Assembly (NCBI RefSeq): GCF_037975245.1
Contig: NC_092565.1
Coordinates: 7,310,999 to 7,374,998, forward strand
Length of the DNA stretch: 64,000 nucleotides
Direction of reading: 5' to 3'
DNA from: Apostichopus japonicus
Taxonomy: Eukaryota; Echinodermata; Holothuroidea; Aspidochirotida; Stichopodidae
Both the position numbers and the translations under genes were made by a program. The notes beneath the pieces are model-generated. The model was not told the DNA's origin and did no database searches. It saw nothing but the letters and a program-made list of their open reading frames with translations. This document shows positions 46,401 to 56,084 of this stretch, piece after piece (positions within the stretch are counted from its first letter, which is position 1; each line of letters starts with the position of its first letter).

Positions 46401-49400
46401 CCCCACGAGACAAGCCAACAATATCTACCAGCCGTATTTAACCAATTCTAACCTACCGTCAATTGATCCCAGAGAAGAAAAGTCTTTTTCTGTCAACCTG
46501 AAAACATATTAAATCTGACAAATAGGTTATGGAAAAATGCTACTACATTCCTTTCTAGATATTTCTTAAATTGAAAAGTAGTACTTAGGTTGTGTTTTCA
46601 TTTCATATGTGTTCAATGAGTGGTGGTTAACCCATCCAACCCCCTCCCCCCCCCCCCACACCAAGAAAAAGCAAAATTATTTGAATTTAAAGGTCCTGAC
46701 AATCCATCCTGGTCAATGGCTCGAGGTTGCAATAGTGTAAATGAGACCGGTCGCTTTCCCATGTTTTGAACATTGACAGACTTTAGAAATGGCAGATTTA
46801 TACGTATGTCAATTCACAGCAACACATGAATCATGAAAGACTTTGAATAGTTACAAAAAAAAAAACTCTTAATGACAAATGAAAAACTGGGCTACAAATA
46901 TAAACTTAAAATGCTTTCAAATAGTTTCTTCCAGATAAATTTGTTGCTAACAAAAAAACTTTACCAACTACCCTGATTTTGAAAGTATTCTCTCTCACTT
47001 TCCCCATCACAGTAAGACAAAGTAGTTCACTGCTGAATTACGGTTAGCATCATTATTTAACAGTAATGACAATTACAATTGTAACATTAACCTTAACCTT
47101 AAAACCATCATGAACCAGAGTTGGTACTTTCATATGGAAAAGGAGTTCTAAATAAGTAGATTTTCACTATTCCTTCAGATACTTTTGTTGAGAAGACATG
47201 CAGAAGTGCAAATTTTGTGCTGAATATGAGATCTTAAAGTAGTGAGCCTTCCTCCTTTGCCCCTTGTTTGGTGAAGGCTTATATCTCATTAAGACAGTTT
47301 TAGGGGGACGAAGTATTCCCATTATAGATAGTTACTTAATAATCTGCATCTCTATGTGTTATATGCAGTAAGGAAGGTGAAACCTTGCATCATGAGTGGG
47401 ATTACTGTACTAACAGACAATGTCCTACCAGACTATACATATATATAACAATAGCTTTAGGGGAAGCAGTGTTCCCATTAGAGATAGTTACTTAATAATC
47501 TGCATCTCTATGATGTGTTATATGCAGTAAGGAAGGTGAAACCTTGCATCATGAGTGGGATTACTGTACTAACAGACAATGTCCTACCAGACTATGCATA
47601 TATATAACAATAGCTTTAGGGGAAGCAGTGTTCCCATTAGAGATAGTTATTTAATAATCTGCATCTCTATGATGTGTTAGGAAGGTGAAACCTTGCATCA
47701 TGAGTGGGAATACTGTACTAACAGACAATGTCCTACCAGACTATACATAAATATAACAATAGCTTTATAGCTTTAGGGGGAAGCAGGGTTCCCATTATAG
47801 ATAGTTACTTAATAATCTGCATCTCTATGATGTGTTATATGCAGTTAGGAAGGTGAAACATTTGTGAGACCTTGCATCATGAGTGGGATTACTGAACTAA
47901 CAGACATTGTCCTGCCAGACTATGCATATATATTACAATAGCTTTATAGCTTATAGGGGGAAGCAATGTTCTCATTATAGATAGTTACTTGATAATCTGC
48001 ATTTCTGTGATGTGTTATATGCAAATTAGGAAGGCAAAACCTTTGTGAGACCTTGTGAGTGGGATTACTGTAGTAACAGACAATGTGGGATTACTGTAGT
48101 AACAGACAATGTCCCCCCAGACCATCCATGCAAATGTATAACAATTGAGAAAACAAAAAAAACTTGTTTGTCTTGTTTGTTGCACTGGGCATTAAATATT
48201 TCAGGAACTGCTAGCATGGATTAAGTATCTGCTGGAGGTCTCGTATGAAAGAAGCTTTAGTTTATTTGTAAACTATGTTTCAACACAGACGATTGATGAC
48301 TTAGCAGAAAATAACCCCAGTACATTCTACTTACTGCTGTATGAAATTCAAACCCATGGGTTTTCAACTGATTTACTGAGAGGGCCTGATAGAAACATTG
48401 GTTGGAGCAAAGAGCCAATGAAAATGAGACTCTCACCATTACCAGATTGAGCGATGGACTGCGTAGGCCATTAGGGTATAGCCAATCATGAGGCTATACA
48501 ATTTAAATAGACTGAGCAAATTAACTGGCTGGGCTGGTTGGGTATATTCAATCATGAGGCTTAACAATTTAAATCGATTGAGCAAATTGACTGAGTAGGC
48601 TGGTAGGGTATAGCCAATCATAAGGCTTTTCAATTTCAATAGATTGAGCAAATTGACTGGATAGGTTATATTCAATCAAGAGGCTTTACAATTTAAATTG
48701 ATTGAGCAAATTGACTGGATAGGCTGGTAGGGTAAAGCCAATGATAAGGCGATACAATTTCAATAGATTGAGCAGATTGACTTCTTCTAACATGTAATGT
48801 GGATCTCTCTGTTCCAGCAAGTACTCCTGATATCTGTAGTCATTTAAACTTCAGACTGGACCAGAATGGCTTCCTGACGGCTTAACGATATTATGTTAAG
48901 CTGCTTTATAACAGCATTTAAGTTGTATTTTAGTTACCTGCAGTAAGGCAATACCAAATATGGTGAAACCAAGCAGAAAGCTCCTCATCTGGGCAGACTC
49001 AACAAACTTGTCGATACATCCGGTCACATAGATGTCGTCCGCTGCATCCACAGGCTAGAAACAATAAAGTAAGAGTGTCATAATACAAATAACCGATGAA
49101 CACACACACGCACACACACACGTTTGTATTACATTCAGACAGAGGACCCCATTGTATTTTCCAATGTTCAAATCCACGTACCCTAACCTTAACAATACCC
49201 CATACAATAGAATTCTTCCGAGGACGTGGTGATTCTTCAGAAATCACAACAGAGGACCTGGAATTCTTTTGTTCAAGTCCTCGGTCAGAATACAAAACAA
49301 ACGCACGCACACACACACACACTAGAGCGACAGTCTGCAGTCTTTGGGGGTGCAACTCAAAGGTGCGAGGTTGTGAGAAATTGCCTTTGGGAGGCAGATT

Positions 49401-52400
49401 TTTCCATACTTCAAGAAATTTGTCTCGAGTTTTGGCTTGATTGGACTTTTTATTCAACAGTCCAGGGTATCTTTCATGGATTGTGAGCATGGATTCTGGT
49501 CATCTGCATCTGGTGGATCACGGCTCAGTGGTCGTGGAAGACCCTAGGTCGCGGCCCTGCTGCACTACGGCAGATTAGACAACTCGCATCCCAACTGTCG
49601 TGACCCGCTTGTGCCAAGAATGTGGCTGACGAGAAATTCACTACATGCCAAATGAATTTTAAAATGCTTCAGATAGTGAGTGGTGGGGGATTATATCATT
49701 CTTTGACTGCAATTATCTCTCAAAATAATGAATTAATATTCATTATCTGACATCATCAGTGAGTAAAAGTAATGCGATTTAGCCACAGAAAGTACTCTAT
49801 TCGTGCCGACGTTAATATCCATTAATGGCCGAGATTGATTTGATCCTTTGTTGGCACTTTTCACCATATCTAATTATACGACAATGGTGTTTCGTGCCAA
49901 ATATGAACTGTCAAATCAGTATTTGTTGTGATAATGTACGTCTCGCATGCCATACATGGTAACAAGTGTAGAATGTTCATAAAACGCAACCAACCGCCAC
50001 CCCTGCAAACGTGTTTCAAAGACTTACGAAACGCTTCTGAATGTTGAAGCCGCACTGTGTGTTGATTATATCTTCATCCGAGGAAGTACAGCAGGAATAA
50101 GGAACACCGCAAGCTTCCACATTGGTTTCGGCATTGGGATCATCGGGACAGGCAAAATATCGATTGTTGGTCCAGTCGGTGAAACCCCCTAGTCCCCCGC
50201 AGCACTCCAACTAAACAAAGATACCAACAACAAAAAGTCATCGTTTGGTAAGTTTAACCAGAAAGCCTGTCGGCTCTATGATTCACTTCCCATATAATTT
50301 GCTCAAAATTCCAAATAACTATCTGACCAATGTAGAGTAAGCGAGTTAAATTTGTCCCAAGAAATCAAGTGAAAAATAACGAGAAAGAAAGAGATTTCCA
50401 GCTCTTTTTTGTAGCTCTCAATTGTGGGTATCAACCATTTTCTTTCACTGGTAAGGATTTTACAGTATCGGATTTCTTCCTATGTGAAATGAGTTTGAAA
50501 GATTGAAGTCCATCCAACTTTAGAATATTGAGTTATTGTGTTTCCAATCCAAAGCATCACATACTACTGTACATACACACTTACACACGTCTACACAGAG
50601 CATCATGACCGCAATGATTCCTGTTGCTTTCAGCAAGGAATCGAAAAGGAAAATTAAACTCCAAGAAATATAACAGGCGGAAACCATATTGTATTGATTT
50701 TGCAGTCTACTACAATAAGTGTTTATATTTCGTAAGTTTTTCAACGTTTTAACCATATGTACTGACTGTATTTATGAATTTTTCCAAATCTGGCACCATC
50801 ATGATGGCCAAACTAATTATCAGTGAGAGTTTCAAGAGTTCAACTTGCAAGAAAGCCTTTATCATAGGCCTGCAATGGACAAGGTGAGGGAGGGGTGGGG
50901 GGGGAGCAGTTTGAGTACATGAATTTCATTAATGGCAAAATTTCATGCAAGTAATAGGTGTTTGTTTGCACTATCGGAAAATTTTCAGTGTGTGAGAGGG
51001 AAACGCTTGACTGGTTATAGCAACAGGGTTTCTTTGGGAAGGCTTTTAGCTTTGAAAAAGTTATGTGAATAAAAAAATTTTCCAAACCACAGATGGATTC
51101 TGCGTAGTTTCTAAGAAAATACAAAGTCTTGCAGCGACTCACCTCTCTCTGAGCAAAGTCAATAAAATTTGTGAGATCTGCATCGGTACGGTATTGGCGT
51201 ATTCCCTCTTGAACGATCTCATCGATTTCTTGTTTAACCTATATAACAAAAAATACAAATAAAATTGCAAGATAGAAATTCAAAGCAAGCAAGCAAATGA
51301 CCAAAGGCAATTGAGTAAAGGAATAAGAGGAAAAAAATAGTGAGAATAATAATAACAAATCAATTTCTAAGTCACCAAAATCCAGACCAAAACATCTGTA
51401 AATGGCACAGAACAATCAAAATAAGAGCTCTGAAAAGCTGCGGTTTGAAAAGAATTTACAATTAAGGAGGGGTTTCAATTCGAACTTGTAAAGATTTCCA
51501 ACATGTCACTTTTTGTAACTGGTAGTGCAAGCTTGAAAGAATGACTGGAACAGAGATTATGACCAGGTTGTATCCTTTGATAACATTACAGAGATAAATT
51601 GGAGAAATATGTACATTTAAAGACTAGTAGTGCCAACACATACAATATATATGAAACTGAATAGTGCTGTATATCTTACTATTAAACCATCTCAAACTAC
51701 CTGAAACATTGTGTTCCATTTGTCATATTTGTTGAGGTAGAATCAATAAGCTTTTCATCTGATGTCACAAGTCATTTGACAATAAATGTTGCCCTGATTA
51801 CCATTTAAAACTAAACAGTACATCAAACACACCCTCTCATATAATACTCTGTTTGAAATCATCACACACTATGAATCAATGCTCAGAGTATGTTATTATG
51901 AACGAGCGAGTTCAAATAATTCATCCCATATTTAAGTAATGTCCCAATGCCAGTCAGACCAACCTTATATAATATTTTATGGTAGCTTGTACAAGTTTGG
52001 AGAGGAACAAAATCTAAATGGCATTTTGGACAGTTCTGCTGGAGACATAATGGGAAGCTAAAGTAATAAGAGACATAGCTTCAGTGATCATGAAAACCCA
52101 ACCAATTGTTTCTCGTAGTAAACTGACCTGACCGCTGAACGCAAACACCAAAATTCCAAGGATGATCTCGACCACGAAGAGGATAATCAGGAGGATGAAA
52201 TACTGTCAACAAAAAAGGAGTCAAAAGTTAACATCAGAGGTCGGAGGAAATTCCGCAGAGACATAACTGCATACTGTTAGGCACTCATATTATTAAAGCC
52301 TTGTTGTGAATTCCAACCCTGACAGTCTTAAAGAGTAATTATAATTACTAGAATGAAGTAATAACCACACCATCATAAGTTCATGACGATGTACTGTTTG

Positions 52401-54376
52401 CCAAAAACTTTGTAGCTCATACACAGAGAGATTGAAGGAATGTAAAAGTCAAAAGCAAAAAAATCCCATATTTTGTGAGCAAACAACTCACATACCATGA
52501 CTTCATAAAGCCAAATAGAATTTTGCCATTTTTATTTTAGAGACAACAACAACAGCAACAAGCAAAACAAATTGACTGGTTCAAAGGTCAATTTCAATGT
52601 TTATCATGCTTTCAATACACAATAGTATTTTAGGTTCATTATACTTACAAGTTTACAAAAGAAAGCTGCAATATGTGAACAAAGGGTGGGGAAAAATATT
52701 GTTTGGAAATGTCCGGTCAATGTCAGTCAGACAATGTCAATGTCAGATGGAGCTACGGGAGAGGGGTTAAGAGAGGAATTCGCCCCTCAGATTGAACATG
52801 GGTAAATTAACTGTGATGATTTGAGAGTAGCCTAACTTACCTTACCTCTTAGCACCTGGCAAGCAGACAAAATAAGACAGATTCAAAGGTATTGTAAGAA
52901 ATCAACTGCTAGTGATATCCAATAATTTGAGAACTTTCCTCAGGTACACACAAATAACTTACGATTCGGAGAAAGAGGCAGTTTTCATTCAAAGCACCAA
53001 CGCAACCAAAGAAAGTGATTAAGAAGACCACAGCCGCAACAGCAATGATGATCGCAGCCGGATCTGTGAAAAATTCCAGTTTTGAGTTTATGTTCAGCTC
53101 ATCCTCCCTAATAGCGATTCCCAGAATACCAACCAGTATGAGACCAATAGACAACAGCTGGAAAGGAAGTAAAACAGTAATTAAATTAAAAATTGAATGC
53201 TTATTATTCTGTCTGGTTCTTGACTTAGTATCTACAGTAGAAATATTACTAGCAACGATACAGCAGGCAACCTAGACTTTTAGCAGCAGAGTTACATATT
53301 TCATGAGTTTGAATCCATTGTAGCTATGTGCTGATCAAATTGTCTTTTTTTAAGCTTTTAACATCTTCCCCTACTTTTGCACATATTTTTGGCATTTGGA
53401 AATCTTACTCCCTAAAAATAACCAAAATTACCTCAACATGATACCATTACTCTCTGGGACCTGACCTGTCTGATCTAAAAAGGCTCAGAGCAGAGCAAAC
53501 AGCGTCCAGAGTCAATAAATGTATACTTACACAAAAGTTAGTTAGCTTATCGACCAATGTGTCAATTTCGGGGTATGAAAGAACTTGACATGACAGACAT
53601 TTTGTGGTCAAATTCTGCTCAATTGTACGTTGCATAGGCACAGAACAATAAGAATTTTGAGATCATTACATTTATGCAGAACTACACATATGAAAAGCAC
53701 ATACAGTTGCGTGATTTGGATTTCTCCTGGATCAAATCCTTAATGCGTTAATTATGAGCCCACCAGGCTACAAAGTATAATTGGAAGCACTAGTGATACT
53801 GTCTTCCTAGTATTGGTATTCATATGCAAATTATGCACACCTACGAATCACAATTAAGCTGACTGTCCTTTTATATAACATATAAAGTGTTGATTGTTGA
53901 CCAATGTTACTGGTCTTTGGTTAAAGTGAATTGCTTGAGCCTGAACATTGCTATCTAATCAGGAGAGTGGGTTTATGCAATTAGATGAACTAGGCTGCAA
54001 TAGCAGTATATACTAAGCAGAGAGAAATGTATCAAAGCACATTGAAATGATCAGATTGTATTGGGTTGGGTGTGTTCCAATTGGGTAGTGAATTTAGCAG
54101 ATACCCGCATTATGGAACTTCCGTGGAAATTAATATCTTACCAACCCTTACAGGTCTATCACTGATATGCATAGATACCACTAATCTAGCCTAGGAATAT
54201 TAGTAGGATGCAGCATAGCCTAAGTATGAGAAATAACGTTTAGGCTCGGGCTACGGACATCACAAATATGCCTAAGATTTCGCCCATTTGCACCTTACCC
54301 AAAGTAAAAAGTTGAAACCATACAGAAGGTATCTAATCCATTCGTTGACGTGATGTGACGGGTGATATTTGCCCAT
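40409..54376 (-). CDS. TspanC8 tetraspanin (TSPAN33/TSPAN5-like), 7 coding exons, 277 aa with distal tail
   Basis: Minus-strand model: 54376-54299, 53157-52963, 52202-52128, 51238-51143, 50210-50028, 49054-48938, then 40498-40409. All introns are GT-AG and all junctions phase 0. Four hydrophobic segments surround a small loop and a large loop. The large loop has eight cysteines (about residues 151, 152, 169, 182, 188, 189, 201, 222), including CCG and CGVPYSCC followed by INTQCGF, the signature of the TspanC8 group (TSPAN5, 10, 14, 15, 17, 33). In vertebrates and flies these escort ADAM10 out of the ER and steer its shedding of Notch and cadherins; the same partner is inferred. The loop 1-TM3 spacing matches vertebrate members residue for residue. 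Closest by eye to TSPAN33. Confidence 0.9.
40499..43743. other. Between the two terminal tetraspanin exons
   Basis: No other exon with a matching LIGI opening was found. It contains a long G-tract (41341-41357), an A-tract near 43407 and a 20-bp minisatellite (43121-43252). Confidence 0.55.
43121..43252. repeat. 20-bp minisatellite, about 6-7 units
   Basis: Units of the type 'gtgaacacgtaactttgtat' repeat with small changes, positioned between the two tetraspanin terminal exons. Confidence 0.85.
43744..43836 (-). CDS. Tetraspanin terminal exon, proximal (tail B)
   Basis: 31 codons including TAG. It shares 10 of its first 14 residues with the distal exon (LIGI..AFEL.REL), so the two arose by exon duplication. 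The tail has no cysteine and a run of three lysines. An ATTAAA on the minus strand at 43515-43520 could end the transcript. An extra copy of the acceptor lies just upstream (43918-43919). Confidence 0.75.
   Translation of the reverse strand, partial: LIGIIMAFELNRELVLEKKKYTGSSDLPTN
43744..54376 (-). CDS. TspanC8 tetraspanin, alternative isoform with proximal terminal exon, 278 aa
   Basis: Shares the first six coding exons (54376 to 48938) with the distal isoform and then uses 43836-43744. The tail reads LIGIIMAFELNRELVLEKKK, then YTGSSDLPTN and TAG. The acceptor (tccgttag) is phase 0, like that of the distal exon. Compared with the distal tail it lacks both cysteines and is lysine-rich. Which isoform is used where cannot be seen from DNA. 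Confidence 0.75.
43823..43988. repeat. 81-bp tandem duplication over a splice acceptor
   Basis: 43823-43903 and 43904-43988 are near-identical. Each copy carries, on the minus strand, the acceptor and first bases of the proximal terminal exon (gttag then ctcatag). Only the lower-coordinate copy leads into the long tail. Confidence 0.9.
45908..46309. mobile_element. 402-bp non-autonomous hAT element, 8-bp target duplication
   Basis: The left end cagggttgtccaacc is inverted at the right end ggttggataaccctg. The 8-bp word TGCTAGAT flanks both sides (45900-45907, 46310-46317). The 8-bp duplication and CAGgG...CCCTG ends with ggccgcat/gcggcc words near the termini fit the hAT (Charlie-like) superfamily. 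No transposase remains. Confidence 0.9.
47301..48125. repeat. Satellite array, about 5 units of 157-180 bp
   Basis: Units start near 47301, 47458, 47617, 47774 and 47954 with 'taggggaagcagtgttccc' and share 'aataatctgcatctctatg' and 'gtgggattactgtacta'. The first three are close copies; the fourth is longer and the fifth more diverged. Confidence 0.9.
48446..48783. repeat. Tandem array, about 5 units of 65-73 bp
   Basis: The unit contains 'attgagcaaattgactggat' and 'agccaatcatgaggc'. The minus-strand open frame reading repeated SLMIGYTL-type units is a product of the array. Confidence 0.9.
48938..49054 (-). CDS. Tetraspanin exon 6: last loop cysteine and TM4
   Basis: Acceptor gtttctag, then PVDAADDIYVTGCIDKFVES and FLLGFTIFGIALLQ, donor gtaact. 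The GCI.K motif holds the eighth loop cysteine. TM4 is completed by either terminal exon, both of which open LIGI. Confidence 0.92.
50028..50210 (-). CDS. Tetraspanin exon 5: large loop cysteine core
   Basis: Acceptor ttgtttag, then LECCGGLGGFTDW, YFACPDD, EACGVPYSCC, EDIINTQCGFN, donor gtaagt. Holds seven of the eight loop cysteines. Confidence 0.93.
51143..51238 (-). CDS. Tetraspanin exon 4: start of large loop
   Basis: Acceptor ttatatag, then VKQEIDEIVQEGIRQYRTDA and DLTNFIDFAQRE, donor gtgagt. It matches the A/B helices of the TspanC8 large loop (QYR.D.DL.N.IDF). Confidence 0.9.
52128..52202 (-). CDS. Tetraspanin exon 3: TM3
   Basis: Acceptor tgttgacag, then YFILLIILFVVEIILGILVF and AFSGQ, donor gtcagt. 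The glutamate inside TM3 (VVEI) is a family hallmark. Confidence 0.9.
52963..53157 (-). CDS. Tetraspanin exon 2: TM1, small loop, TM2
   Basis: Acceptor cctttccag, then LLSIGLILVGILGIA, the small loop, IIIAVAAVVFLITFFGCVGA and LNENCLFLRI. Donor gtaagt. The GC.GAL.EN motif after TM2 is diagnostic of tetraspanins. Confidence 0.92.
53239..53758 (+). mobile_element. TIR element in tetraspanin intron 1, copy 2 of a dispersed pair
   Basis: Matches 16965-17540 over almost its whole length in the same orientation, including tttcatgagtttgaatccat and cattttgtggtcaaattctg. The left terminus is lost or decayed; the right end (gcgttaattatgagccc) is recognisable. Confidence 0.8.
54299..54376 (-). CDS. Tetraspanin exon 1
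   Basis: MGKYHPSHHVNEWIRYLLYG, then FNFLLW, then the donor gtaagg. This is the cytoplasmic N-terminus and start of TM1. An in-frame ATG lies further upstream, giving 36 extra residues with no family likeness, so the inner ATG is preferred. Confidence 0.8.
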
Positions 54377-55782
54377 TTTGAACGCTGTGTATTTCTCAAT
54401 GAAGAAGTATGACGTTAATTGGTAAGGTTTCTTTGCTGATAACTGCGTTGATTGTTGCACTGTAAGGGTGTAACTCAATGACACATATACGTGCGTAGGC
54501 CTATATCTAATGTTTTGAGTTTATTGAGCGGTTCCGGTTTATAGAGCCTGCGTAGCTAGGCCTAGTTTTTTGCCTACATGTGCAGGGAATGTAGTTAGTT
54601 TGAATGGACTTAGTTGAATAAAAACAAAATAAAAGACAAAGGCAAATTAATATTGTTATAACATGTATTTACGAAGTTTTATCACATTATTATACAAAAT
54701 GAAAACAAAAACGATCGCAAGAGTAATGTATCCACATCATAACAACACAGACCAGTACTTAGCGGGTGGGCGGAACTGGTGCGTTCGCACCCCCCCCCCC
54801 CTTACTTTCCGCTTTCGAATGTCCACGTTTACTTGGGTAGAGAATGGTCTTTCGTGCTTCGGTGCACGTTAACTCTAACTGGGTCAAATATCACAATATG
54901 CAAAATACTGCACCATTTTGCACCTTTACATCCTTAATAACACAAAAATAGACACCGCCCCTTCCCAATAACCCCACTTCCCTAGGACGGTGCTAAAGAA
55001 AAAGGTTCATATCACTCAGTAAATGCACCATTCTGTAGAAAACCATGCGTAACCAGTAACATCCGAATCCCCGAACCCCCTCCCCCAATGTCTAGATTGG
55101 CCTATCGCCGCCCAGTAGGGGCGTAGCCAGGATTTTGGTGTACGGGGGGGGGGGCAAAGTCAAAATTCTGTCCATATGTCAGGCACATAGCGGTGGATCG
55201 CCCCTGGGGGGGGGGGATAAGGGGAGTGGGTATTAGCGAGAGTGTGAAAAAAATCCGAACATGGCTAACATGCCGAATGGTACTTCTTAATAACTGCAAT
55301 GTAAATTATCTGCCGATACTGATATATTAAAACGGTATATATTAAACAAATCAAAGAGAACAAAATGAATATTCATCAATAATTGTGTACATCCCAGATT
55401 GCAGGTAAGGATAATCATATAGCGTTAGTTACTTTGTCTGGTATCACTAATGAACGACAATGGTCCGTATTGTGTGAATTTACAAAATGTATGTGTCGTT
55501 CACGGTACGTACTATACGATAACTTCTCGTGATCTATATACATGTGTTAACATGTGCTCAATTATACTATAAAAAATACCAAACATTGTCGATGTATATG
55601 TATAAGGCTACGTCGTAAAATGGTCCCACTATCGCATGGTCCCGGGTCCCCACAAACCAAATCCGGCACCGGATATAATTATGTTGAAACACTGTGTAAT
55701 ATATCCTACAATATGCCTTATTGTCTTTCCCATTCATATTCATAAGGAATGACGTCGTTGAATGATATCGTTTGAGGTGAAT
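54377..55782. other. Tetraspanin 5' flank and gap to the T-box gene
   Basis: No exon is recognised. C/G homopolymer tracts lie at 54790, 55146 and 55208. The gap between the T-box stop (55979) and the tetraspanin ATG (54376) is only about 1.6 kb, so the tetraspanin promoter must lie here or in the T-box 3' UTR. No TATA box is evident. Confidence 0.5.
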
Positions 55783-55788
55783 TTTATT
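55783..55788 (-). promoter_or_regulatory. Candidate poly(A) signal, T-box gene
   Basis: AATAAA on the minus strand, about 190 bp past the T-box stop codon. Confidence 0.5.
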
Positions 55789-55978
55789 TCGGTGAAAGTG
55801 ATTTGAATTACGCTGTCAAAAAAAAAAAAAAACAAGAAGAAGATGTTAAATGTGTGTGGGGTGGTGAAAGGTGTGGTATGGGGAGGAGATGGGTGTTGTT
55901 TGGGAGTTCTCAGTATACAAACAGTCACAACTTTCTGGTGATCAATTGATATGATTGATTTCATCAATTATCCAGCTA

Positions 55979-56084
55979 TCACAAGATATGTTTAGTGGCG
56001 ACACTGTTCATAGATCCGTATGCGCTATCATCCTCTGAGAAGATGGAGACGCTACTTGTGGATGGGCCAAGATGATGCAAGCTC
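55979..56084 (-). CDS. T-box gene exon f and stop
   Basis: Acceptor tgtctgcag; [20 protein letters not shown], then [14 protein letters not shown] and TGA at 55981-55979. The phase matches exon e, so this is taken as the true C-terminus. Confidence 0.82.

Larger units (their letters stand above)
43837..48937. other. Tetraspanin intron before the terminal exons
   Basis: A 5.1-kb intron holding two satellite arrays, one hAT element and degenerate 'ctagaagaacta' words at about 44300-44730. A C-tract lies near 46645. A possible acceptor at about 46502 leads to a 12-residue frame that does not resemble the other tails and is not accepted. Confidence 0.55.

Noticed and set aside
46440-46515. Possible third tetraspanin terminal exon (minus strand, acceptor ttttcag, 12-residue frame)
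   Set aside because: The frame does not open with LIGI or any hydrophobic end of TM4, so it would truncate the fourth membrane segment; chance acceptor is simpler.
48439-48675. Minus-strand frame with repeated Leu-Met-Ile-Gly-Tyr-Thr units
   Set aside because: Product of the 65-73-bp tandem array; no coding evidence.
52838-52862. Possible 10-bp micro-exon (minus strand gtgctaagag between ag and gtaagg) in the tetraspanin gene
   Set aside because: It would break the phase-0 junctions, and joining exon 2 directly to exon 3 gives exactly the TM2-TM3 spacing of vertebrate TspanC8 proteins.
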